Shown here in pieces: positions 35,090 through 42,657 of a DNA stretch of 44,366 bases. Under the pieces are notes generated by a model that searched no databases, was not told the origin of the DNA, and saw nothing but the letters and a program-made list of their open reading frames with translations. The position numbers and the translations under genes are program-made. Numbering within the stretch: position 1 is the stretch's first letter; each line of letters starts with the position of its first letter. Source of the DNA: Clostridia bacterium (GTDB lineage Bacteria; Bacillota; Clostridia; Christensenellales; CAG-917); assembly GCA_900763875.1 (NCBI GenBank), contig CAAFLX010000016.1, forward strand, positions 1-44,366, in the 5' to 3' direction.

Positions 35090-36064
35090 TTAAATGACAA
35101 GCAACTGCAATATCGCCTCGTGAATCGCGCTCAAATCGCCGCGCTTGCCCGAAAGCACTTCAAACTGCAACGAATGCAAATAGTCCACGCACCGTTTGAG
35201 GCGCATTTGCGAATAATTCGAGGACGTTTTCCTCAAAAAGTACACTGCGCCGCTCTTCATTCCGAGCAACTTTGCAAGGTCGTCGTTTGAAAGTTCCTTG
35301 TTGAGCTGGGCATGCAACATATTGCGGTACTTGTCGTAAAGTCTGTTGATAATGGTAACTCCGCGAATGCCGTTTTTGAAGAACACGTCAAGCACTTCGA
35401 GAGCTTTTGCGGCGTTCTTTTCACTCACGGCGTTTGCAAGTTCGTAAATTTGGAAGTCGAGGTCTGCGCTCACCATTTCGCACACGTCGATTTTGGTGAT
35501 TTGCCCGTCGCTGTACGATTTGAGTTTGGCAATCTCGATTGCGATGCGCCCCATACTCCCCTGCGTTCTCGCGATAAGTTCGGTTGCGGCGTCCTTTGCG
35601 ATTTTGATTTGCGGCGATTTTTGGCAGAGTGCCTCGATTTCGTCCAACAGTTCCACGTCGTCAAGTCGGGAACAATTCACCGTCTGCGCTTTCTTGTTCT
35701 TGAACGCTTTTGCGATTTCATCGTCGCAATCGATGACCAAAACGCTCGTGTCGCAAGGGTCGGCAAGATACTTTTCATACGCCGCCTTTTCGCTCTCGCT
35801 CGGCGCGCTGTCCTTTGAGAGCAGCACCACCTTGCGCTCGTCGAACATGGCAAAAGTGTACGCCGAATCCAACGCTTCGCCAACGTTGTCGTCTATGCGA
35901 GAGAGGTTGAAATCGGCATAATCGGGGTCTACAACGGCGGAAAAAAGCGCAAGCACCTCGTCTTTGAGATACTCGTCGTCACCCGACACGATATAGACGG
36001 GCGCAAATTTTGCCTGTCCGTCTCCAACCGCCTGAAAGTGTTGCTTAAACTCGCCGTATTTCAT
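35090..36064 (-). CDS. holA: DNA polymerase III subunit delta
   Basis: 324 aa, clamp-loader subunit. Begins with PVYIVSGDDEYLKDE, the P-loop-like but non-ATP-binding start of HolA. SVLVIDCDD marks the Walker-B-like strand, and a C-terminal collar domain follows (LAKLLGMKSGAVYFLRKTS, then MRLKRCVDYLHSLQFEVLSGK). Length fits the family (320-345). The promoter is at 36156-36184. Confidence 0.92.
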   Translation of the reverse strand: MKYGEFKQHFQAVGDGQAKFAPVYIVSGDDEYLKDEVLALFSAVVDPDYADFNLSRIDDNVGEALDSAYTFAMFDERKVVLLSKDSAPSESEKAAYEKYLADPCDTSVLVIDCDDEIAKAFKNKKAQTVNCSRLDDVELLDEIEALCQKSPQIKIAKDAATELIARTQGSMGRIAIEIAKLKSYSDGQITKIDVCEMVSADLDFQIYELANAVSEKNAAKALEVLDVFFKNGIRGVTIINRLYDKYRNMLHAQLNKELSNDDLAKLLGMKSGAVYFLRKTSSNYSQMRLKRCVDYLHSLQFEVLSGKRGDLSAIHEAILQLLVI

Positions 36065-36155
36065 ATTCCCTTTTCCGTCCGCTCGCCGCCGCTAAAAAAC
36101 TTTGCGCAATGCGCGCCCACGTCCGATCGCCGATATTATTTATAGTTTACATTAC

Positions 36156-36184
36156 ATATTAGCATTTATCACTCAATTTGTAAA
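36156..36184 (-). promoter_or_regulatory. Promoter of holA
   Basis: Minus strand: TTTACA (36179-36184), 17-bp spacer, TAATAT (36156-36161), about 90 bp before the ATG. Confidence 0.65.
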
Positions 36185-36213
36185 GCAGACGATTTGCGCA
36201 ATCTCGCTTGCTT

Positions 36214-37530
36214 TCACAAAAACGCCACGTAATAAGCGGGCAGATATGTGATTTTGCCCTCCGTTCTGACTTCTCGATTGTTTGATAACACGTACGCTTT
36301 TTTCACGTTGTAGTCGGCATTTGACACAAACCTGTCGAGCGCGCTGTGGACGGTATAATCTTTGCCCGATTTCACCTCGATAGGCACTGCAGACAGCGTA
36401 TCATAGTCATCAATCAAAAAGTCCACCTCGCCGTTGTTGCGGTTGTCGTAATAGAACAGTTTTCGTCCGTGCGCTTTCAACTCGCTTGCCACAACGCTTT
36501 CATAAACCGCGCCCAAATTTACGCTCCTGACATCGTCCATAATCGCCCTGATATTGTTGCCGTAAAGCACGCTTGTGAGTATGCCCACATCATTGAGATA
36601 GAGTTTAAGCAAATTTTTGCCGCTCGACTCTATAAGCGGAAAAGTCGGCGTTGAAATGGCTTTGACTTCAAGCGCGATTCCTGCGTTGACGAGATAGTCG
36701 AACTCGTCTTGATAGTGCGCAAAAGTCTTGCCTTTTATATGTTCGATATCCTTGATGACAATCCTCTTTTTCTTGTTTTCTAGATTTGAGGGAATCATAT
36801 CGTAAATGCGCCGTATTTTCAATTTGTTGTCAACGTCATACTTGGACGCGTCTGCGGCATAGTATTCGTGAATTTCGTTTTGAATTGCCCTCACGCTCAC
36901 GATGTTGAAGTTGGCAAGATAGGAATTCACCGCGTCGGGCATTCCGCCGATAAGCAGATATTTTTTAAACAAATCCATCACGGTTTTGTGCGTTGCCTCG
37001 TCAAGGCTCTCCCCTTTTTCAAACTTGGCTTTTAGCGCGCAAAGAGCATACGTGTTGAACCCGTTTGCATACAAAAACTCCTCAAAATCAAGCGGATACA
37101 TATGCACAACCGCAATACTGCCAATCGGAATGGAGGACGTTTTTGCAAGCGTTACGCCAAGCAGCGAGCCGCTTGCTATATATGTAAATTTGTCATCTTG
37201 TTTCAAAAATTTGAGCAACGTCAAAAGGTGCGGATATGCTTGAATTTCGTCAAGGAAAATGATTGTATCACGTTTGTTTTTCATTCTGTCGCCTGCAAGC
37301 ATACTCACCTGCAAATAGAAATCCTCAACCGACCTGACGTTTTCAAACCGCATGTTGCCCAACGAATCTTCAAGCAAGTTGATTTCGATATAATTCTCAA
37401 ACATTTCGCTTGCAACGTGCCTTACGATGTACGATTTGCCAACCTGTCTTGCCCCGTCGATAATCAAGACTTTGTTTGAATCGGAGCATAGGTGTTCGCG
37501 TATGGTTTTTTCAATTTTTCTAAAGAGCAT
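36214..37530 (-). CDS. AAA ATPase with DUF4143 domain
   Basis: 438 aa. The AAA_14-type ATPase has Walker A GARQVGKS (26-33), Walker B TIIFLDEIQ (89-97) and a sensor-1 YIASGSLLG. DUF4143 follows, with a PD-(D/E)XK-like core near the end (NGEVDFLI, then PIEVKSGK). Such proteins are abundant and often stand-alone in gut Clostridia and Bacteroidetes; the function is unclear, with possible DNA-processing or defence roles. RBS AGGAGGTGG. Transcribed from promoters inside the 33-bp repeat array upstream. Confidence 0.9.
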   Translation of the reverse strand: MLFRKIEKTIREHLCSDSNKVLIIDGARQVGKSYIVRHVASEMFENYIEINLLEDSLGNMRFENVRSVEDFYLQVSMLAGDRMKNKRDTIIFLDEIQAYPHLLTLLKFLKQDDKFTYIASGSLLGVTLAKTSSIPIGSIAVVHMYPLDFEEFLYANGFNTYALCALKAKFEKGESLDEATHKTVMDLFKKYLLIGGMPDAVNSYLANFNIVSVRAIQNEIHEYYAADASKYDVDNKLKIRRIYDMIPSNLENKKKRIVIKDIEHIKGKTFAHYQDEFDYLVNAGIALEVKAISTPTFPLIESSGKNLLKLYLNDVGILTSVLYGNNIRAIMDDVRSVNLGAVYESVVASELKAHGRKLFYYDNRNNGEVDFLIDDYDTLSAVPIEVKSGKDYTVHSALDRFVSNADYNVKKAYVLSNNREVRTEGKITYLPAYYVAFL

Positions 37531-37542
37531 TGTCCACCTCCT

Positions 37543-37655
37543 ATTGACTTTTCAATGGAAAAACCTTGCTTTTCATTGACTTATTCAACAAAATTATAGC
37601 ACGCTTTCATTGACTTTTCAATAGGATTTTATCATAGTTTCATTGACTTTTCAAC
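37543..37655 (-). promoter_or_regulatory. Four-copy 33-bp-phased repeat array with tandem promoters
   Basis: ATTGACTTTTCAA (one copy ATTGACTTATTCAA) occurs at 37543, 37575, 37609 and 37642, spaced 32, 34 and 33 bp. Each is an inverted repeat TTGA/TCAA. On the minus strand the third gives TTGAAA (37616-37621), 17 bp, TATAAT (37593-37598). The fourth gives TTGAAA, 17 bp, TAAAAT. So the repeats double as -35 boxes and probable operators of the AAA gene. Confidence 0.7.
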
Positions 37656-37735
37656 AAATTATGTCGCACTGTTTTTGTCGAATTTGCAAGGATTTTGTCA
37701 ACACGTTTGCATGTCGCACAAACAACGGCGGAAAA

Positions 37736-38455
37736 TCAGTAGATTGAATAGTCTATGCAGTGTTTGTTGATGTCTTCTATGCCGTTTTGGAAGATTGTTT
37801 CGATTTGATTGCGTGCGCCCTCGCAGTCCTTTTGCTCGATTGCCACAACCAAATTGTCAAGCCCGAAAAGCATTTCCTCTTTGTCGCAATAGCCGAAAAG
37901 CGAAGATATGAGTTTGATAAAAAAGCTCTCGAACGCATTGTAGACAAGCGGAAAAATATTGTTGCCCGACGCACACAAAATCACGTGGTGAAACTTGAAA
38001 AGTTTGTTGGCAATTTCAACCCTATCGTCACAATTTTTGACGTCTTCGAGAATGGTTTTGAGCTGTTTTACGTCATCGTCCGTGCGATATTTTGCCGCCA
38101 AATACGTGCCTTCGCCCTCGTTTATGCGCCTAAATTCCATAATGGAATTGACGGTTTTTTTGTCAAATCTGCCGCCGTTGAAGTTGATGATTGAAATCAA
38201 AGTGTCGAGCTTGCCGTTTCTTGCATAGTCGGCAACAAACGCACCCTTTCTCGGCACAATGTCGATAAAGCCCTTGTTTTTCAGCTCGGACAGCCCCAAA
38301 TTGACGATTGTACGGCTGATTTTCATCTCGTCGGCAAGCTCGCGCTCGGTGGGCAATTTTTCGCCCACTTTCAACTGCCCCGACAAAATGAGTGCTTCGA
38401 TTTCTTTGATAAACAACTCCTTCATTGAAGGCGCGATGATTTGATTGAATTTCAT
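37736..38455 (-). CDS. GntR-family (FadR subfamily) regulator
   Basis: 239 aa. Winged-helix domain about 8-75 (GQLKVGEKLPTERELADEMKISR) and an all-helical FCD effector domain (FRRINEGEGTYLAAKY; metal/ligand His in FHHVI). FCD regulators usually sense small carboxylates or fatty acyl compounds. The ATG at 38455 has GGAG 5 nt upstream. Its promoter and that of the divergent oxidoreductase operon both carry a TTGGT-N3-ACCAA operator, so it likely represses itself and that operon. Confidence 0.9.
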   Translation of the reverse strand: MKFNQIIAPSMKELFIKEIEALILSGQLKVGEKLPTERELADEMKISRTIVNLGLSELKNKGFIDIVPRKGAFVADYARNGKLDTLISIINFNGGRFDKKTVNSIMEFRRINEGEGTYLAAKYRTDDDVKQLKTILEDVKNCDDRVEIANKLFKFHHVILCASGNNIFPLVYNAFESFFIKLISSLFGYCDKEEMLFGLDNLVVAIEQKDCEGARNQIETIFQNGIEDINKHCIDYSIY

Positions 38456-38474
38456 TTTCACTCCGTTTCAAGTT

Positions 38475-38530
38475 TTGGTTTAACCAAATACCACCGTTTC
38501 ATTATATGACAAAACCCACAAAAATTGCAA
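38475..38530 (-). promoter_or_regulatory. Promoter and operator of the GntR gene
   Basis: Minus strand: TTGCAA (38525-38530), 18-bp spacer, TATAAT (38501-38506). The perfect palindrome TTGGTTTAACCAA (38475-38487) begins 13 bp downstream of the -10, a repressor position. It fits the FadR-type consensus TGGT-N3-ACCA. Confidence 0.75.
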
Positions 38531-38589
38531 GGATTATTTTGGATTTTTGTCGATTTTTAGGCATTTTAACGCTATTCGATATATTTATA

Positions 38590-38635
38590 TTGACATTTGA
38601 ATGGTTTTATTTATAATGAATCTTGGTTAGACCAA
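38590..38635 (+). promoter_or_regulatory. Promoter and operator of the CrtI-like oxidoreductase operon
   Basis: TTGACA (38590-38595), 16-bp spacer, TATAAT (38612-38617). Operator TTGGTTAGACCAA (38623-38635) covers the start-site region. It matches the operator before the GntR gene at 11 of 13 positions. Confidence 0.78.
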
Positions 38636-38655
38636 ACAATTTTTGGAGGAATCAA

Positions 38656-40188
38656 ATGAAAAATTACGACGCCATTATCATTGGTTCGGGCAACGGCGGT
38701 TTATCCGCGGCGTTGACCTTGGCGCAAGCCGGCAAAAAAGTGTGCGTGTTTGAAAAGCACAATATCCCCGGCGGATGCGGCACGTCGTTCAGACGCGGAC
38801 GCTTTGAATTTGAAGTTGCACTTCACCAACTCTCCTCGATGGGCACAGAACAAAACCCCGGCCCGTTGCGCAAACTTTTTGCCGAGTACGGAATTTTGGA
38901 CAAAATCGAGTGGATTCCCATCGACTCGCTCTTTTCCATCAACTTGCCGAGCGGCAAGCGTGTGCCTATCCCTGCCGACAGAAAGAAAGCGGAGCAAGCA
39001 CTCATCAAGATGTTCCCCGAAGAAAAAGACGGTATCTTGAAGTATTTTGACATTTGCTTTAAGTTCTACAAAGAGGCGGGCGACTTCTCTGCAAAGAGCG
39101 CAAAGTCCACGGGTGAGCCGAACGCGCTGAAAAAGGCGATTATGAAAGTCGGTTTTCCCAAGATCTACCCCACTCTTGCAACCTACGGCGCAAGAAGCAC
39201 CGACGACGTGTTGAGCGAGATTTTCAAGGGCAAAGAGATTCAACTTTGCTTGTCTGCATACTGGTGCTTTATGGGTGTACCGCCCGAAAAGTTCCCCTTC
39301 TCCATACTTGCGCAATGCACGGCGATTTACATCAGCGACAAGCCCTACTATTTGAGAGGCGGCTCGCAAGTTATGTCGCAAGCACTCATGGACGCAATCA
39401 TCAAGACGGGAAGCGACGTGAAGCTCAACTGCGGAATCAAGAAAATCATCGTTGAAAACAGCAAAGCCGTTGGCGCAATCGACCAAAACGGCGAGGAGTA
39501 CCGCGCAAAAGTCGTGGTGTCCAACGTATCCCCCACGGTGACCTACAACAACCTCATCGACGAGGACAAAGTGCCCAAAGAGGTCGTGCCCTACTTCAAA
39601 AACTACGACGTGGGCATCTCTGCGCTCACCTGCTTTATCGCGCTCGACTGCGCGCCGGAAGAGGTGGGATTCAAGGATTCGTTCAACCTCACCTATTCGA
39701 GCCTCGACGCAAACCGCGACTTCAAAAACGCATATTGCCTCGACACCACAATCGACCCCATCGTTTCAACTTGCTATACGGTTGATGACAAGGACGGCTA
39801 CCCCGCAGGCACGAGCGTGCTTACGGCAGGCACTTTGAAATTTGCCGACGCTTGGGAAAAACTCTCTCCCGAGGAATACTACGACGCAAAATATGCCGCC
39901 ACCGACACAATCGTTGACCGCCTCGAAAAACTCTATCCCAACCTTAGAGAGCATATCGAGGAAATCGAAGTTGCAACTCCGCTCACGCATATGCGCTATC
40001 TGCATCACCCCGGCGGAGCAATCTACGGCTACGAGCAAAACCTCAAATCTTCCGTGTTCTTCTTCCCGCAAGAGATGTTTATCGACAACCTCTACTTTGC
40101 GTCGGGCTGGGTGAACACCTGCGGTTTCGGCCCGAACTATATGTACGGCAACAAAATCGCAAACAGAATTTTGAAGGAGATGAACTAA
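38656..40188 (+). CDS. CrtI/phytoene-desaturase-like FAD oxidoreductase
   Basis: 510 aa. The N-terminal dinucleotide fold (YDAIIIGSGNGGLSAALTLAQAGKKVCVFEK, shown by GSGNGG and the acidic strand-2 end) and NIPGGCGTSF match the CrtI/carotenoid isomerase/retinol saturase group. The C-terminal FAD motif is GWVNTCGFGPNYMYG. The ATG at 38656 has GGAGG 6 nt upstream. No carotenoid genes are nearby, so the substrate is more likely another polyene, steroid or unsaturated fatty compound. The next gene, a [2Fe-2S] reductase one bp away, should supply or drain electrons. Under GntR control. Confidence 0.85.
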   Translation: MKNYDAIIIGSGNGGLSAALTLAQAGKKVCVFEKHNIPGGCGTSFRRGRFEFEVALHQLSSMGTEQNPGPLRKLFAEYGILDKIEWIPIDSLFSINLPSGKRVPIPADRKKAEQALIKMFPEEKDGILKYFDICFKFYKEAGDFSAKSAKSTGEPNALKKAIMKVGFPKIYPTLATYGARSTDDVLSEIFKGKEIQLCLSAYWCFMGVPPEKFPFSILAQCTAIYISDKPYYLRGGSQVMSQALMDAIIKTGSDVKLNCGIKKIIVENSKAVGAIDQNGEEYRAKVVVSNVSPTVTYNNLIDEDKVPKEVVPYFKNYDVGISALTCFIALDCAPEEVGFKDSFNLTYSSLDANRDFKNAYCLDTTIDPIVSTCYTVDDKDGYPAGTSVLTAGTLKFADAWEKLSPEEYYDAKYAATDTIVDRLEKLYPNLREHIEEIEVATPLTHMRYLHHPGGAIYGYEQNLKSSVFFFPQEMFIDNLYFASGWVNTCGFGPNYMYGNKIANRILKEMN

Positions 40189-40189
40189 T

Positions 40190-41353
40190 ATGAAAACCAT
40201 AAAAGAAACTCTCATCGGCACAATGAAAAACGGCAAAAACATCCTCAACGAAATCGCCGTTTCCGAAAAAGTCGGCAAAGACTTTTCACTTGACAAAACC
40301 AGAACGCAAAGAATCGTCGATCAGCTTCACCCTGCGGTTTTGAATTTGAGAATCTCCGAGATAATCCCTGCCACAAAAGACGCAAAAACCATTCGTTTCG
40401 TCAGCGAAAACGGCTATCTTCCCCCGTTTGAGGCAGGTCAATATATCAACGTGGCAGTCGAAATCGACGGCGTGAGAACCACTCGCCCCTACTCGATTTG
40501 CTCATCGCCCCGTCAAAGAGCATACTATGAAATCACCGTTGCTCGCATCAAGGGCGGCTTTGTGTCCGACTACTTCCTCGACAAGGCAAAAGTCGGCGAC
40601 GCTTTGCAAGCCAACGGCCCTGCAGGCGTGTTCCACTTCAACCCCGTTTTCCACTACAAACGCTCGGTTTTCCTCGCAGGCGGCTCAGGTATCACCCCGT
40701 TTATGTCGATGATTCGCGAGATTTTGGAGAGAGGTTTGGATCGTGAAGTACATCTTCTTTACGGTGCAAGAAACGCCGAGGCGGCAATCTTTGACAGCGA
40801 ACTCAAAGCGTTTGCCAAAGCCTATCCCAACTTCAACTACACCTTGATTTTGTCGGACAAGGACGCAAAAGGCGGCGACAGACAAGGCTTTATCGACGCA
40901 AAGTGCATCCAAGATGTCGTCAAAGATTTGAGCAACACCACGTTCTATCTTTGCGGCCCGCAAGTGATGACCGACTTCTGCGTTGAGGCTTTGCAATCTC
41001 TAAACGTCCGTCCGCGCAACATCCGCCGCGAGATGTTCGGCACGCGCCAAGACATCCAAAACGAGCCGGGATTCCCCCAAGAGTTGACGGGCAACGAGGT
41101 GTTCAAACTCAAAGTCGGCGACAAGGTTATCGACGCAAAGTGCAACGAATCAATCTTGTGCGCCCTCGAAAGAGCAGGCATCAGAGTCAACGTATGCTGC
41201 CGCAGCGGCGAATGCTCTCTTTGCAGAGTCAAACTCGTTTCGGGCAAGGTGTTTATGCCAAGAGGCGTGCTCCTTCGCCACGCAGACGAGATGTTCGGAT
41301 ATATCCACTCGTGCAAGGCATATCCCATAAGCGACGTTGAAATCGCCCTTTAA
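40190..41353 (+). CDS. Ferredoxin-NAD(P) reductase with C-terminal [2Fe-2S] domain
   Basis: 387 aa. FNR-type reductase: FAD motif RPYSICSS (99-106), NAD(P) motifs GGSGITP (164-170) and CGPQ (255-258), then a plant-type [2Fe-2S] domain with Cys337, Cys342, Cys345 and Cys375 (CRSGECSLC). The order FAD-NAD-[2Fe-2S] matches phenol hydroxylase reductase-like or HCP-reductase-like proteins. A ~45-aa N-terminal extension is unassigned. Starts 1 bp after the CrtI-like gene, so the two likely form one redox system. Confidence 0.88.
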   Translation: MKTIKETLIGTMKNGKNILNEIAVSEKVGKDFSLDKTRTQRIVDQLHPAVLNLRISEIIPATKDAKTIRFVSENGYLPPFEAGQYINVAVEIDGVRTTRPYSICSSPRQRAYYEITVARIKGGFVSDYFLDKAKVGDALQANGPAGVFHFNPVFHYKRSVFLAGGSGITPFMSMIREILERGLDREVHLLYGARNAEAAIFDSELKAFAKAYPNFNYTLILSDKDAKGGDRQGFIDAKCIQDVVKDLSNTTFYLCGPQVMTDFCVEALQSLNVRPRNIRREMFGTRQDIQNEPGFPQELTGNEVFKLKVGDKVIDAKCNESILCALERAGIRVNVCCRSGECSLCRVKLVSGKVFMPRGVLLRHADEMFGYIHSCKAYPISDVEIAL

Positions 41354-41393
41354 TATACAACCGATTTCGTGTTGAAATAATGATATAATACGC

Positions 41394-41423
41394 AAAAACC
41401 GCCGATTTGATTCGACGGTTTTT
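41394..41423 (+). terminator. Terminator of the oxidoreductase operon
   Basis: Stem AAAAACCGCCGA/TCGACGGTTTTT with one mismatch and a T-rich tail, 40 bp after the stop. The rest of 41424-41586 shows nothing further. Confidence 0.8.
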
Positions 41424-41586
41424 GTTTATATAAATTCTGGTGTTTACACGAAAAACTACGTTTGCAAACCTGCGCCTATTCGATTCCGTTTGCGCAATTA
41501 TGCTTTTCACACTTCGCTTTGGTTGAGCAAAGCTCGATTCGCACAAAGGTTTTTCGCTCGGTTTTGCCTCGTTTTGCCTTGGCGCG

Positions 41587-42654
41587 TTACAGCACTTTGT
41601 GCAAAAACTCTTTGAGGCGGTCACATTTGGGAGCGGTGAAAAACTCCTCGGGCGGTGCTTCTTCCAAGATTTTACCCTGCGCCATAAACAATATTCTTGT
41701 GCCGACTTCCCTTGCAAACGCCATTTCGTGCGTGACGATAACCATTGTCATACCCTCGTTGGCAACTTGTTTGATGAGGTCGAGCACCTCACCCACCATT
41801 TCGGGGTCGAGAGCGGAGGTCGGCTCGTCAAAGAGCATAACTTTGGGATTCATCGCAAGCGCGCGCGCAATGGCAACCCTTTGTTTTTGTCCGCCGCTCA
41901 AAGTCGAGGGGTAAACGTCGGCTTTGCTTTCAAGACCGATGCGTTTCAAAAGCTCCTCGGCGCGCTTTTCCGCGTCCTGCTTGATTTGCTTTTTCGAGGT
42001 GTAAAGCACGGGTTTCAATTCTTTTTTTTGCGCATGGGCGGAGTGAGTGATTTTGCGCTCGACGTTTTCGATTTTCTCTGTCAAATCAAGTTTTCGTTTT
42101 GTGAGTTTGGGGTCGTAAGTGGCGTATGATTTGCCGCTGATTTCCTTGATGACTTTTGTTTCTTCCCACGCACAAACGATAGGTTCAAGTTGCAATTTGA
42201 GCGCGTCAAGTTGCGTTTTGAGCATTTCAACCTTTTTATCGACTTTTTGATTGTGCTTTTCTCCAAACGCCTCGAACCACTTGTTGTAAAGGGGTACGAA
42301 CCTGTTTGCGCGCTTTGTTTTGCGCATATTTTTTACGCCTATTTGCACGGGCGCAAGCGTGATGTTTTGCTTGACGGTCATATTGTTGAACAGGTTGAAT
42401 TGTTGAAACACCATTCCCATTTTTTCACGCTGTTCGTTGATGTCCACTTTGAGGTCGGCAAGGTCAACGCCGTCAAACATAATCTTGCCGGCGGTGGGGT
42501 CTTCGAGGCAATTCAAGCAGCGCAAAAACGTTGATTTACCACCGCCGCTAGGGCCTACGATAACCACCCTTTCGCCCTCGTTTATGGTGGTGGTGATGTC
42601 GTCAAGCACCAACAAATCGCCAAATTTTTTTGTAAGATCGATTGCACTCAACAT
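41587..42654 (-). CDS. Polar amino-acid ABC transporter ATPase with helical insertion
   Basis: 355 aa, against about 240-250 for GlnQ/HisP-type ATPases. Walker A GPSGGGKS (34-41), Q-loop FQQFNLF (83-89), signature LSGGQKQR (252-259), Walker B VMLFDEP (272-278), and the H-loop VTHEM. Residues about 112-225, between the Q-loop and the signature, are an extra Lys/Glu-rich helical segment (KVDKKVEMLKTQLDALKLQL, KRKLDLTEKIENVERKI) with coiled-coil character. It starts 3 bp after the binding protein-permease gene. All catalytic motifs are intact, so the protein should be active. Confidence 0.92.
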   Translation of the reverse strand: MLSAIDLTKKFGDLLVLDDITTTINEGERVVIVGPSGGGKSTFLRCLNCLEDPTAGKIMFDGVDLADLKVDINEQREKMGMVFQQFNLFNNMTVKQNITLAPVQIGVKNMRKTKRANRFVPLYNKWFEAFGEKHNQKVDKKVEMLKTQLDALKLQLEPIVCAWEETKVIKEISGKSYATYDPKLTKRKLDLTEKIENVERKITHSAHAQKKELKPVLYTSKKQIKQDAEKRAEELLKRIGLESKADVYPSTLSGGQKQRVAIARALAMNPKVMLFDEPTSALDPEMVGEVLDLIKQVANEGMTMVIVTHEMAFAREVGTRILFMAQGKILEEAPPEEFFTAPKCDRLKEFLHKVL

Positions 42655-42657
42655 AGT

